This document shows, piece after piece, positions 1 through 5,675 of a DNA stretch of 14,113 nt (within the stretch, counting starts at the first letter, position 1; each line of letters starts with the position of its first letter). The stretch is taken from positions 1 to 14,113 of the forward strand of contig CAKQHO010000088.1 in the NCBI GenBank assembly GCA_934234185.1. Reading direction: 5' to 3'. The notes under the pieces are model-generated. The model made no database searches, had not been told where the DNA came from, and saw only the letters and a list, made by a program, of their open reading frames with translations. The stretch comes from an uncultured Psychrobacillus sp. (lineage in GTDB: Bacteria; Bacillota; Bacilli; Bacillales_A; Planococcaceae). The translations under genes and the position numbers were made by a program.

Positions 1-606
1 ACTGGTGGTGCAGTTTGTATGCAGTTAGTTGCTGATTATCCTGGATATTGTAAAAAGCTAGTGTTATTAGCTTCTGCATCTACTAGAGGTTATCCGTTTT
101 TCGGGACGAAGGAAGATGGAACACCAGACTTTGAGAAGCGTCTACAAACTATTGAGGAAGTAGAGGAAGACCCATCAAAGACTATGGTGATACAAGGTCT
201 TTACGATACGAACAACAGAGAGGGATTAAAGGCTGTTTGGAACGTTGGAATTTATACACATAATCAGCCGGAGCAGGTGCTTTATGAGGAGTATGTAAGT
301 GATATGCTTACGCAAAGAAATCTTGCCGATATCTATCATTCTCTTAATACATTTAATATTAGTTCCTATCACAATGGTGTGAAACAGGGTTCTGACCAAG
401 CGAAGAATATTACGATACCCGTGCTTATTTTACGAGGAGATCGAGATTATATCGTATCCGAGCAGATGACACAGGAAATAGTTGCCGATTTAGGGGATAA
501 CGCTACCTATATTCCTTTAACTAATTGTGGGCATTCTCCTTTAGTTGATGATATGACACAGTTAGTTACAAGAATAGAGGAATTTTTAAAGGAGAATAAA
601 CAATGA
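1..606 (+). CDS. alpha/beta hydrolase, C-terminal part (5' end outside window)
   Basis: The frame is open from base 1 (first residues TGGAVCMQL) to the TGA at 604-606, so the gene starts upstream of the window. The opening residues look like the second half of a nucleophile elbow G-x-S-x-G-G, which would put the catalytic serine one codon before base 1. Later residues fit the rest of the triad: an acid in ILRGDRDYIV (bases about 430-460) and the histidine in NCGHSPLVDD (about 523-552), each followed by the usual helix. This is a soluble, cytoplasmic-type fold with no membrane segment in the visible part. Its stop overlaps the ATG of the next gene (ATGA), so it is translationally coupled to a dehydrogenase and then an acyl-CoA ligase, which suggests an ester or thioester substrate such as an acyl ester or hydroxyalkanoate oligomer. 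The substrate cannot be read from sequence. The fold is confident; the specific function is open. Confidence 0.85.
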   Translation, partial: TGGAVCMQLVADYPGYCKKLVLLASASTRGYPFFGTKEDGTPDFEKRLQTIEEVEEDPSKTMVIQGLYDTNNREGLKAVWNVGIYTHNQPEQVLYEEYVSDMLTQRNLADIYHSLNTFNISSYHNGVKQGSDQAKNITIPVLILRGDRDYIVSEQMTQEIVADLGDNATYIPLTNCGHSPLVDDMTQLVTRIEEFLKENKQ

Positions 607-1346
607 TGAGGTTACAAGGAAAAGTGGCAATTATCACTGGAGCAGCCAATGGAATTGGATCGTCAGCAGCTAAGCGTTTTGTGGAAGAAGGTGCAAAGGT
701 AGTATTAGCTGACTTTGATGAGAATGCGGGAAGACAGCTGGAAGTGGAATTGAAAGGTCAAGGTCATGATTCTGTATTTATTCAAGTGAATGTTGCAGAT
801 AAAGAAAGCGTCCAATCTCTTGTAGAGCAAACAATTACGTTATACGGACGAATAGATATCCTTGTTAATAATGCTGGGATTACCCGCGATGCGATGCTGA
901 CGAAAATGACCGCAGAGGACTTTTCTCAGGTGATAGACGTCAATCTAACTGGTGTGTTTAACTGTGCGCAAGCAGTGATTCCACATTTTGTTGGACAGCA
1001 GTACGGAAAAATTATTAATACATCGTCTGTGAGTGGCGTATATGGAAACGTTGGTCAAACAAACTATGCAGCTTCGAAAGCTGCCGTAATAGGAATGACG
1101 AAAACCTGGGCCAAGGAGCTTGGCAGAAAAGGTATTAATGTCAATGCAGTGGCTCCAGGCTTCACTAATACAAAAATGGTAGAAAAAATGCCAGAAAAGA
1201 TTATCGATCAGATGAAGTCAGTTGTTGCCTTGCAGCGCTTAGCACAACCAGAAGATATAGCAAATGCCTATCTTTTTTTAGCATCAGAGGAATCAAGCTA
1301 TATACATGGGCATGTTTTACATGTAGACGGCGGAATTATGATGTAA
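603..1346 (+). CDS. short-chain dehydrogenase/reductase, FabG/PhaB-like 3-oxoacyl reductase
   Basis: A 247-residue classical SDR, normal length for FabG-like enzymes, which interconvert 3-oxoacyl and 3-hydroxyacyl thioesters with NAD(P)H. The cofactor motif TGAANGIG is at residues 12-19, NNAG at 89-92, and the catalytic tetrad is N114, S142, Y155 and K159 (YAASK). The stretch TRDAMLTKMT (94-103) is typical of the FabG/PhaB branch. The end of strand beta-2 reads VLADFD with an acid at D37, a feature that in classical SDRs usually goes with NAD(H) rather than NADP(H), so an oxidative (3-hydroxyacyl-CoA dehydrogenase) role is possible. The ATG at 603 overlaps the hydrolase stop, with AAAGGAG at 588-594 eight bases upstream; the next ATG (606) is also possible. 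It sits between a hydrolase and an acyl-CoA ligase, so it is probably not the main fatty-acid-synthesis FabG. Confidence 0.9.
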   Translation: MMRLQGKVAIITGAANGIGSSAAKRFVEEGAKVVLADFDENAGRQLEVELKGQGHDSVFIQVNVADKESVQSLVEQTITLYGRIDILVNNAGITRDAMLTKMTAEDFSQVIDVNLTGVFNCAQAVIPHFVGQQYGKIINTSSVSGVYGNVGQTNYAASKAAVIGMTKTWAKELGRKGINVNAVAPGFTNTKMVEKMPEKIIDQMKSVVALQRLAQPEDIANAYLFLASEESSYIHGHVLHVDGGIMM

Positions 1347-1355
1347 AGGGAGGTG
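1346..1355 (+). promoter_or_regulatory. ribosome binding site that decides the ligase start
   Basis: The sequence AAGGGAGGTG is a near-perfect Shine-Dalgarno. It ends only about three bases before the GTG at 1358 but about nine before the ATG at 1364. Spacing therefore favours ATG 1364, two codons inside the longest reading frame. Confidence 0.75.
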
Positions 1356-1363
1356 CGGTGCAA

Positions 1364-2833
1364 ATGTATACCGAGCAGGCGTGGATATTAAAAAGGGCGC
1401 AGCTTACCCCTAACAATATTGCTTTGATCGATAGTGACACCAAGCTTACGTGGACTTATAAAGAATTGGACTATCAGATTAATAAATGGGTAACATTTTT
1501 TGATAAGAAGAATTATCAAAAGGGAGATAGAATTGCAGTACTATCTCTCAATAGAATTGAGCTATTCGCGATTCTTTTTGCCTGTGGCTTGAAGGGATTG
1601 ATGTATGTTCCGCTAAACTTTAGACTAAGTACTGCTGAGTTAACGTATATCCTGCTAGATTGTCAGCCTGTCCTACTTATTTATGATGAAGAAAATAAAG
1701 AGCTTGCTAGCTCCTTTCAAATAGACAGTTTACTCATCACAGAGCCTCGATTAGCAGGAGGTACTTTAGAAGAGGATAGAACGAATTGGAGCAGTCTTGA
1801 TCCCTGGTTCATCATTTATACGGGAGGAACGACTGGGAAGCCAAAGGGGGTTGTTTTATCCTTTGAAGCTGTTAATTGGAATGCTATCAATACAATTATT
1901 AGCTGGGATCTTGGGGAGCATGATTGTACGTTGAACTATATGCCAATGTTTCATACGGGGGGCTTAAACGCTCTGTGTATCCCTATTCTTATGTCAGGTG
2001 GAACAGTGATTACAGGCAGGCATTTTCAAGCAGAAGCAGCATTAAAAGCCTTGAATACATATAAAACGACGTTGTCTCTATTTGTTCCCACTATGTATCA
2101 AGCGATGCTAGAAACAGATTATATTAATTCAACCAATTTCCCGACCGTCAGATGTTTTTTATCCGGAGGGGCTCCTTGTCCTCATACGATCTATCAAAAG
2201 TTTGAGGAGAAGGGAATATTATTTAAAGAAGGATATGGATTAACAGAAGCTGGACCAAATAACTTTTTTATTGAACCCTCGAGGGCTAAGCAAAAAAGGG
2301 GAACAGTCGGAAAGTGTATGCAATTTAACGAAGTAAAGGTTGTAAATCATAGAGGAGATTTATGCGAGCCAAACGAAGTAGGAGAATTGTATGTTGCCGG
2401 AAAGCATGTATTCTCTTACTATTGGAACAATAAAAAAGAGACGGAAAAAGTTTTTGATGGATATTGGCTCAAAACAGGAGACCTCGTAAAATATGATGAG
2501 AATGGTGATTATTTTATCGTTGGTCGGAAAAAGGAAATGATTATAACAGGAGGAGAAAATGTTTATCCTCAGGAGGTAGAGCAACGTCTAGTACAACATC
2601 CATTCGTTCGAGAGGCTGCTGTAATTGGTGTGCAAGATGAAAAATGGGGTGAATGTGTAACTGCATTTCTATCTGTCCATCAATGTATTACGGAACAGGA
2701 AATCATCGCATTTTGCAAGCAAACTTTAGGGAGTTATAAGGTTCCAAAGCAAATATTTTGGCTAGATGAGCTTCCAAGGACTGACGTAGGAAAGATAGAT
2801 AAAAAACGATTATATGAAATGGCTGTAAAGTAA
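1364..2833 (+). CDS. AMP-forming acyl-CoA synthetase / ligase
   Basis: A 489-residue member of the ANL adenylate-forming family, which makes an acyl-AMP from a carboxylate and ATP and then an acyl-CoA. In numbering from the upstream GTG (subtract 2 for the ATG start), the P-loop YTGGTTGKPKGV is at 154-165, YGLTEAG (A5) at 293-299, YWLKTGDL (A7) at 369-376, the hinge GRKKEMIITGGENVYP (A8) at 389-404, and the C-terminal catalytic lysine is K479 in PRTDVGKI. All core motifs are intact. At about 490 residues it is slightly shorter than typical long-chain ligases and closer to short/medium-chain, MenE- or benzoate-ligase-like enzymes; the acyl substrate is not predictable here. It is the last gene of the hydrolase-SDR-ligase operon and follows the SDR stop by 17 bases. 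A terminator stem encloses its stop codon. Confidence 0.9.
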   Translation: MYTEQAWILKRAQLTPNNIALIDSDTKLTWTYKELDYQINKWVTFFDKKNYQKGDRIAVLSLNRIELFAILFACGLKGLMYVPLNFRLSTAELTYILLDCQPVLLIYDEENKELASSFQIDSLLITEPRLAGGTLEEDRTNWSSLDPWFIIYTGGTTGKPKGVVLSFEAVNWNAINTIISWDLGEHDCTLNYMPMFHTGGLNALCIPILMSGGTVITGRHFQAEAALKALNTYKTTLSLFVPTMYQAMLETDYINSTNFPTVRCFLSGGAPCPHTIYQKFEEKGILFKEGYGLTEAGPNNFFIEPSRAKQKRGTVGKCMQFNEVKVVNHRGDLCEPNEVGELYVAGKHVFSYYWNNKKETEKVFDGYWLKTGDLVKYDENGDYFIVGRKKEMIITGGENVYPQEVEQRLVQHPFVREAAVIGVQDEKWGECVTAFLSVHQCITEQEIIAFCKQTLGSYKVPKQIFWLDELPRTDVGKIDKKRLYEMAVK

Positions 2834-2854
2834 ATATTTACAGCTATTTTTTTT
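2818..2854 (+). terminator. intrinsic terminator of the hydrolase-SDR-ligase operon
   Basis: GCTGTAAA (2822-2829) pairs with TTTACAGC (2837-2844) around a 7-base loop, can be extended by A-T pairs at the base, and is followed by eight T (2847-2854). The ligase stop TAA (2831-2833) lies in the loop, so the terminator partly overlaps coding sequence. Confidence 0.85.
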
Positions 2855-2856
2855 GT

Positions 2857-2862
2857 TATGAT
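2857..2862 (+). promoter_or_regulatory. possible -10 element for the ATPase gene
   Basis: TATGAT lies 31 bases upstream of the ATPase ATG, directly after the terminator T-run. No convincing -35 is present at 16-18 bases (ATATTT at 2834-2839), so the call rests on the -10 hexamer and the position after a terminator. Confidence 0.35.
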
Positions 2863-2893
2863 AGTAGCAAGAGACTTGTAGGGAGGGGAAAAG

Positions 2894-3631
2894 ATGTTTT
2901 TAAAAAAAGTTCGTTATCTACGTGAAGAAGTTCCTGCTACTGAAATTTATCCTTTCAATATTCCAGCTTTGCAAACATTTGAGGAATTAGAAATCCCCTC
3001 GAATGTTACATTTTTTGTTGGTGAAAACGGCTCCGGAAAATCTACTCTTCTTGAAGCGATAGCCGACATCAGTGGATTTCATACTGCTGGTGGTAACAGA
3101 AATCATCTTTATGATGTTCACTCCGCTCAATCCGACCTAGCAGAATATATTAAGCTGTCCTGGAGTTTAAAAGTAACAAAAGGGTTCTTTCTAAGAGCGG
3201 AAACCTTTTATCAGTTTGCAAGCCACCTAGATTTGATGGAAAATGCTCCTGGAAAATACGATGCCTATGGTGGGAAATCTCTACACAAGCAATCTCATGG
3301 GGAAGCATTTCTCTCACTTTTTAAGAATGCTTTTGGACAACGGTCAATTTTTTTATTGGACGAACCAGAGGCCGCACTTTCTCCAACGAGGCAGCTTAGT
3401 CTGATGAGGATCATAAAAGAATTGGAGGAGGATGCTCAGTTCATCATTGCTACACATTCCCCTATTTTGTTAGGATATCCAGACGCGACTATTTATCAAT
3501 TTGATGAGGGAGCGATTGAACAGATTCGTTATGAGGATACCATGCATTATATCGTCACCAAACGTTTCTTAGACGCCAAGGAGAGAGTTTTTGAGGAGTT
3601 ATTTAGAGATTTTGAAGATAGTACAAAATGA
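2894..3631 (+). CDS. stand-alone ABC/AAA-type ATPase (COG3910-like)
   Basis: A 245-residue ATPase consisting of a single ABC-type nucleotide-binding domain without membrane segments, coiled-coil arms or a zinc hook. Walker A GENGSGKST is at residues 43-51, a degenerate signature SHGEAF at 134-139, Walker B with catalytic glutamate IFLLDEPEA at 152-160, and the switch/H-loop ATHSP at 186-190. The strand before Walker A (SNVTFFVGENG) and the order of motifs resemble the RecF/SMC-like predicted ATPases of COG3910, whose cellular role is unknown to me. It is flanked by a terminator upstream and a fresh promoter downstream, so it appears to be a single-gene unit. The ribosome binding site GGGAGGGG (2881-2888) is five bases before the ATG. 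No partner nuclease or membrane gene sits next to it, so I would not call it a defence or transport system. Confidence 0.85.
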   Translation: MFLKKVRYLREEVPATEIYPFNIPALQTFEELEIPSNVTFFVGENGSGKSTLLEAIADISGFHTAGGNRNHLYDVHSAQSDLAEYIKLSWSLKVTKGFFLRAETFYQFASHLDLMENAPGKYDAYGGKSLHKQSHGEAFLSLFKNAFGQRSIFLLDEPEAALSPTRQLSLMRIIKELEEDAQFIIATHSPILLGYPDATIYQFDEGAIEQIRYEDTMHYIVTKRFLDAKERVFEELFRDFEDSTK

Positions 3632-3646
3632 ATTAGAAACAAATTC

Positions 3647-3675
3647 TTACCTCTGCAAAACTTTAACGGTATAAT
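3647..3675 (+). promoter_or_regulatory. probable promoter of yneP-yneQ
   Basis: A consensus -10, TATAAT (3670-3675), is followed by the ribosome binding site TGAGGTGG (3682-3689) and the ATG at 3697. At 17-base spacing the -35 is TTACCT (3647-3652), which is weak. The leader would be very short. Confidence 0.6.
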
Positions 3676-3696
3676 GATAGCTGAGGTGGATGTAAC

Positions 3697-4122
3697 ATGT
3701 TTATAAGTGAAAAGGAAATTGAAGTACGTTATGCAGAAACGGATCAAATGGGAGTAGTATATCACGCAAACTATCTTATTTGGCTAGAAATCGGAAGAAC
3801 TCAACTAATTAGTGATATAGGGTTTTCTTATGCTAGTTTAGAAAAGGATGGCTATCTTTCTCCAGTGACAAATGTGAATATCAATTACCGTGTCCCAGTG
3901 AAATATGGCGATAAAGTCAAAGTGAAGACATGGATAGAAATGCACGGGAAGCTGCGAACTACATATGGTTATCAAATAGAGCATGGAGATGGAAAAATAG
4001 CTTCTACTGCTACTACTGAGCATGTAGTTGTAAAAAAAGAGAACTTCCGACCTGTTTCTTTAGCAAAAATTGACCCTTCATGGGATGCAAAATATAAGGA
4101 AATATCAAAGGAGCTTGAATAA
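3697..4122 (+). CDS. yneP: acyl-CoA thioesterase, YbgC/4HBT hotdog family (YneP-like)
   Basis: A 141-residue single hotdog-fold protein of the 4-hydroxybenzoyl-CoA thioesterase family, which hydrolyses acyl-CoA to acid and CoA in the cytoplasm. The diagnostic N-terminal block is intact: RYAETDQMGVVYHANYL (residues 11-27) with the catalytic aspartate D16 and H23, then WLEIGR (29-34) on the long central helix. The length matches the family (about 130-145). Start ATG 3697 has TGAGGTGG seven bases upstream. The next gene begins at the base after its stop. In B. subtilis the homologue yneP also stands immediately before yneQ near plsY and parE, which supports the orthology. The physiological acyl-CoA substrate is not evident. 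Confidence 0.9.
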   Translation: MFISEKEIEVRYAETDQMGVVYHANYLIWLEIGRTQLISDIGFSYASLEKDGYLSPVTNVNINYRVPVKYGDKVKVKTWIEMHGKLRTTYGYQIEHGDGKIASTATTEHVVVKKENFRPVSLAKIDPSWDAKYKEISKELE

Positions 4123-4425
4123 ATGGCTTTTGGTATAACTCGCGAGGAATTAATGAATTGGAAGAGGAATGTGGAAAACAACCAAGTTTCTTTTTTTACT
4201 CATTATTGGTTAGATGAGAGATTCCCAGGGTGTAACACTGTAACAAAGGTAGGATGCGCAGATGTTAGCCGGCTTATCGAGTGGGGAGAACAATATGGCT
4301 TAAAAAAAGAGTGGATTGATTACAAGGAAGCATATCCTCATTTTGATCTTTTTGGAAAGTACGAGACAGATATTTTAGAAAAAGAAGGCTTGCTAGACCA
4401 GCTAGATAGATTTAAAAAAGCGTGA
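4123..4425 (+). CDS. yneQ: conserved Bacillales protein of unknown function, YneQ-like
   Basis: A 100-residue soluble protein with no signal peptide or membrane segment. I recognise it mainly by position: directly after yneP (TAA then ATG, no gap) and convergent with yneR-plsY, as in B. subtilis. Its visible hallmarks are an aromatic/acidic centre, THYWLDERFPGC (residues 26-37), the cysteines C37 and C45, and the motif PHFDLFG (72-78). AAAGGAG (4107-4113), nine bases upstream and inside the end of yneP, supports the ATG. Its last three codons and stop (KKA, TGA) lie inside the left arm of the shared terminator palindrome. No biochemical function is known to me. Confidence 0.8.
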   Translation: MAFGITREELMNWKRNVENNQVSFFTHYWLDERFPGCNTVTKVGCADVSRLIEWGEQYGLKKEWIDYKEAYPHFDLFGKYETDILEKEGLLDQLDRFKKA

Positions 4426-4442
4426 TAATATCACGCTTTTTT
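4414..4442. terminator. bidirectional palindromic terminator shared by yneQ and yneR
   Basis: A perfect 29-base inverted repeat centred on 4428: six A, GCGTGATA (4420-4427), central A, TATCACGC (4429-4436), six T. Read from either side it gives a stable GC-containing stem followed by six T. It contains the stop codons of both convergent genes (TGA 4423-4425 on +, and the complement of TCA 4431-4433 on the minus strand), leaving only five bases between the two stops. Confidence 0.92.
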
Positions 4443-4724
4443 GTATGAGTACTCTAGCTCGTCTAATTCTTCATGAACCGTTACATATAAGTCATGCCCA
4501 TTAAAAAACCATTCATCTCTTTCCTCGATAAAGTACATTACTTTATCGTGTATAACAGTAACTGTGGGCTCAAAAGGAGTATCCTTTGTCATTCCTAAGG
4601 AAAAGGAATCGTGTAAGGGGCTAGATCCGCCATATCTAGCATAGAAGCGAATCGTATCTCCTGCATCCACTTCCATCTCTTTTTTGAACCATTCTTTCGC
4701 TTGCTCAGAGATAAAGACTTTCAT
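4431..4724 (-). CDS. yneR: HesB/IscA-like fold protein, YneR-like, without cysteines
   Basis: A 97-residue protein resembling the HesB/YadR/YfhF family: MKVFISEQAKEWFKKEM at the start, then GDTIRFYARYGGSS and a C-terminal beta-rich part with DLYVTVHEELDELEY. True A-type Fe-S carriers use three conserved cysteines; this protein has no cysteine at all, so it cannot bind a cluster in that way, and the function is unknown. Start choice: the longest frame begins with GTG at 4733, but AGGTG (complement of 4731-4735) overlaps that codon and lies six bases before the ATG at 4724, which I prefer. It follows plsY by about 23 bases on the same strand, so the two are probably cotranscribed. It ends in KKA encoded by the shared palindrome. 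Confidence 0.82.
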   Translation of the reverse strand: MKVFISEQAKEWFKKEMEVDAGDTIRFYARYGGSSPLHDSFSLGMTKDTPFEPTVTVIHDKVMYFIEERDEWFFNGHDLYVTVHEELDELEYSYKKA

Positions 4725-4730
4725 CTGAAA

Positions 4731-4735
4731 CACCT
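4731..4735 (-). promoter_or_regulatory. ribosome binding site that decides the yneR start
   Basis: On the minus strand this reads AGGTG, six bases before the ATG at 4724. It overlaps the alternative GTG at 4733, which therefore could not use it. Confidence 0.6.
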
Positions 4736-4747
4736 AGCTTTCTTGGA

Positions 4748-5353
4748 CTAAATCCATGTTACCTTTGGTTCAGTACCTTCTTTCATACGTTTAATGTTAG
4801 CACGATGTCTGTAAAAAATAAAGACAGCTAGAATTGTGACGATAAGAATAAGTGGCCAATCCTTTTCAACGGTCAAATAGTAAACAACAGAATAAATAAG
4901 TGCAATGACCGCGAGACACATGGAAGTAAGGGAAACAATTTTCGTTATTTTTAGTATAATAAAAAATCCTAGCACTAATATGACAAAAATCGGCCAATTA
5001 TAAGCAAGTAAAACACCACCCGAGGTAGCTACTGCTTTTCCGCCTTTGAAGTTAGCGAATACAGGGAACATATGACCAACCACAGCTAACATTCCTAATA
5101 CTAAGGGGTGAACATCTACTTGGTTAAAAAGAGATAGTAGCCCTAAAGAAGTAGCGGCAGTTCCTTTAAGAATATCCAAGGTAGTAACAATTAATCCGGC
5201 TTTCTTACCCAGTGTTCGGAATGTGTTCGTCCCACCTAAATTTCCGCTTCCATGCTCTCGGATATCTGTTTGGTAGAATAGCTTTCCAATCCACAAGCCG
5301 GAAGGAATGGAGCCTATTAAATATGCGAGCAAAAGTATAACGATTAGCATCAT
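4748..5353 (-). CDS. plsY: glycerol-3-phosphate acyltransferase PlsY
   Basis: A 201-residue polytopic membrane enzyme that transfers the acyl group from acyl-phosphate to glycerol-3-phosphate, giving lysophosphatidic acid, the first step of phospholipid synthesis in most Gram-positive bacteria. The three conserved cytoplasmic motifs are present: SGNLGGTNTFRTLG (residues 36-49), GHMFPVFANFKGGKAVATS (93-111) and RHRANIKRMKEGTEPK (182-197). About five hydrophobic segments are visible (roughly 2-24, 52-72, 83-105, 113-135, 140-180 with a break). AAAGGAG (complement of 5360-5366) is six bases before ATG 5353; the adjacent ATG at 5350 is equally possible. It is transcribed away from parE and toward yneR. 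Length and motifs are normal, so it should be active and essential. Confidence 0.96.
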   Translation of the reverse strand: MMLIVILLLAYLIGSIPSGLWIGKLFYQTDIREHGSGNLGGTNTFRTLGKKAGLIVTTLDILKGTAATSLGLLSLFNQVDVHPLVLGMLAVVGHMFPVFANFKGGKAVATSGGVLLAYNWPIFVILVLGFFIILKITKIVSLTSMCLAVIALIYSVVYYLTVEKDWPLILIVTILAVFIFYRHRANIKRMKEGTEPKVTWI

Positions 5354-5399
5354 GAAAAACTCCTTTAATTATTAAGCTATTAAACTAGTGAACTTTCTT

Positions 5400-5429
5400 A
5401 TTTTACCATGTACATGAATAGGAGTTCAA
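5400..5429 (-). promoter_or_regulatory. promoter of plsY-yneR
   Basis: On the minus strand TTGAAC (complement of 5424-5429) is followed after 18 bases by TAAAAT (complement of 5400-5405), preceded by TGG to form an extended -10. Transcription would begin about 40 bases upstream of the plsY ATG. Confidence 0.7.
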
Positions 5430-5518
5430 TGTCTTGAAGCTTTATTCAAAAGGACAAAAAAAGCAAAATATTTTCAAGCTATTTCTATTTATCAAGAAGG
5501 AATAATGAAAATGAATAG

Positions 5519-5548
5519 AGAATGCAAGAGAAGGGTAGATTGCATTCT
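5519..5548. repeat. 9-bp perfect inverted repeat in the plsY/parE control region
   Basis: AGAATGCAA (5519-5527) and TTGCATTCT (5540-5548) are perfect inverted copies separated by 12 bases. No T-run follows on either strand, so it is not a terminator. An operator is possible but it matches no site I recognise. Confidence 0.5.
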
Positions 5549-5595
5549 AATGGATAATTATCTACAATTAAGGTCTGGCCTGTCCTTCAGTGCTA

Positions 5596-5624
5596 TTGAC
5601 ATAATGACAATCTGTTTGTAGGCT
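5596..5624 (+). promoter_or_regulatory. candidate parE-parC promoter
   Basis: A perfect -35 TTGACA (5596-5601) is followed at 17 bases by TAGGCT (5619-5624), a poor -10 with three of six consensus bases. A better -10-like hexamer, TTAAAT (5624-5629), is at 22 bases, which is too far. This is the best candidate in the region. Confidence 0.45.
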
Positions 5625-5641
5625 TAAATTAGAACAAAGAA

Positions 5642-5655
5642 AGAACAGATGTTTT
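5642..5655. promoter_or_regulatory. LexA (SOS) box-like operator upstream of parE
   Basis: AGAACAGATGTTTT fits the Bacillus LexA consensus CGAAC-RNRY-GTTYC at 12 of 14 positions; only the two outermost bases differ, and the core GAAC-N4-GTT is complete. It lies about 18 bases downstream of the candidate -10, where a bound repressor could block transcription, and upstream of the preferred parE start. The parE-parC genes of B. subtilis are, to my knowledge, among the LexA-controlled genes, which supports the reading. Confidence 0.55.
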
Positions 5656-5675
5656 GTTTTTTGGGGGGAACGTAT

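Larger units (their letters stand above)
5354..5675. other. divergent control region between plsY and parE, no gene
   Basis: These 322 bases hold no supported coding sequence. They contain the plsY promoter (minus strand), a 9-bp inverted repeat, a 10-bp palindrome GATAATTATC (5553-5562), a candidate parE promoter, a LexA-box-like dyad and the G-rich parE ribosome binding site (GGGGGG, 5663-5668). As I recall it, B. subtilis has yneT, a CoA-binding-domain protein gene, at this place; no remnant of it is visible here. Confidence 0.7.

Noticed and set aside
2837..2862. TTTACA (2837-2842) as the -35 partner of TATGAT (2857-2862)
   Set aside because: The spacing is 14 bases, too short, and TTTACA is already explained as the right arm of the terminator stem.
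2894..3631. The ATPase as part of a phage-defence system (OLD/Gabija/RloC type)
   Set aside because: There is no TOPRIM, nuclease or helicase domain in it or next to it, and the neighbours are housekeeping genes.
3547..4181. Minus-strand open frames across the ATPase gene end, yneP and the start of yneQ
   Set aside because: They are antisense to well-supported genes, lack ribosome binding sites and show no recognisable domain.
5553..5562. Palindrome GATAATTATC as a Fur or PerR box
   Set aside because: It is only a 10-base dyad. It lacks the 7-1-7 spacing of Fur/PerR sites, and the neighbouring genes are not iron or peroxide genes.
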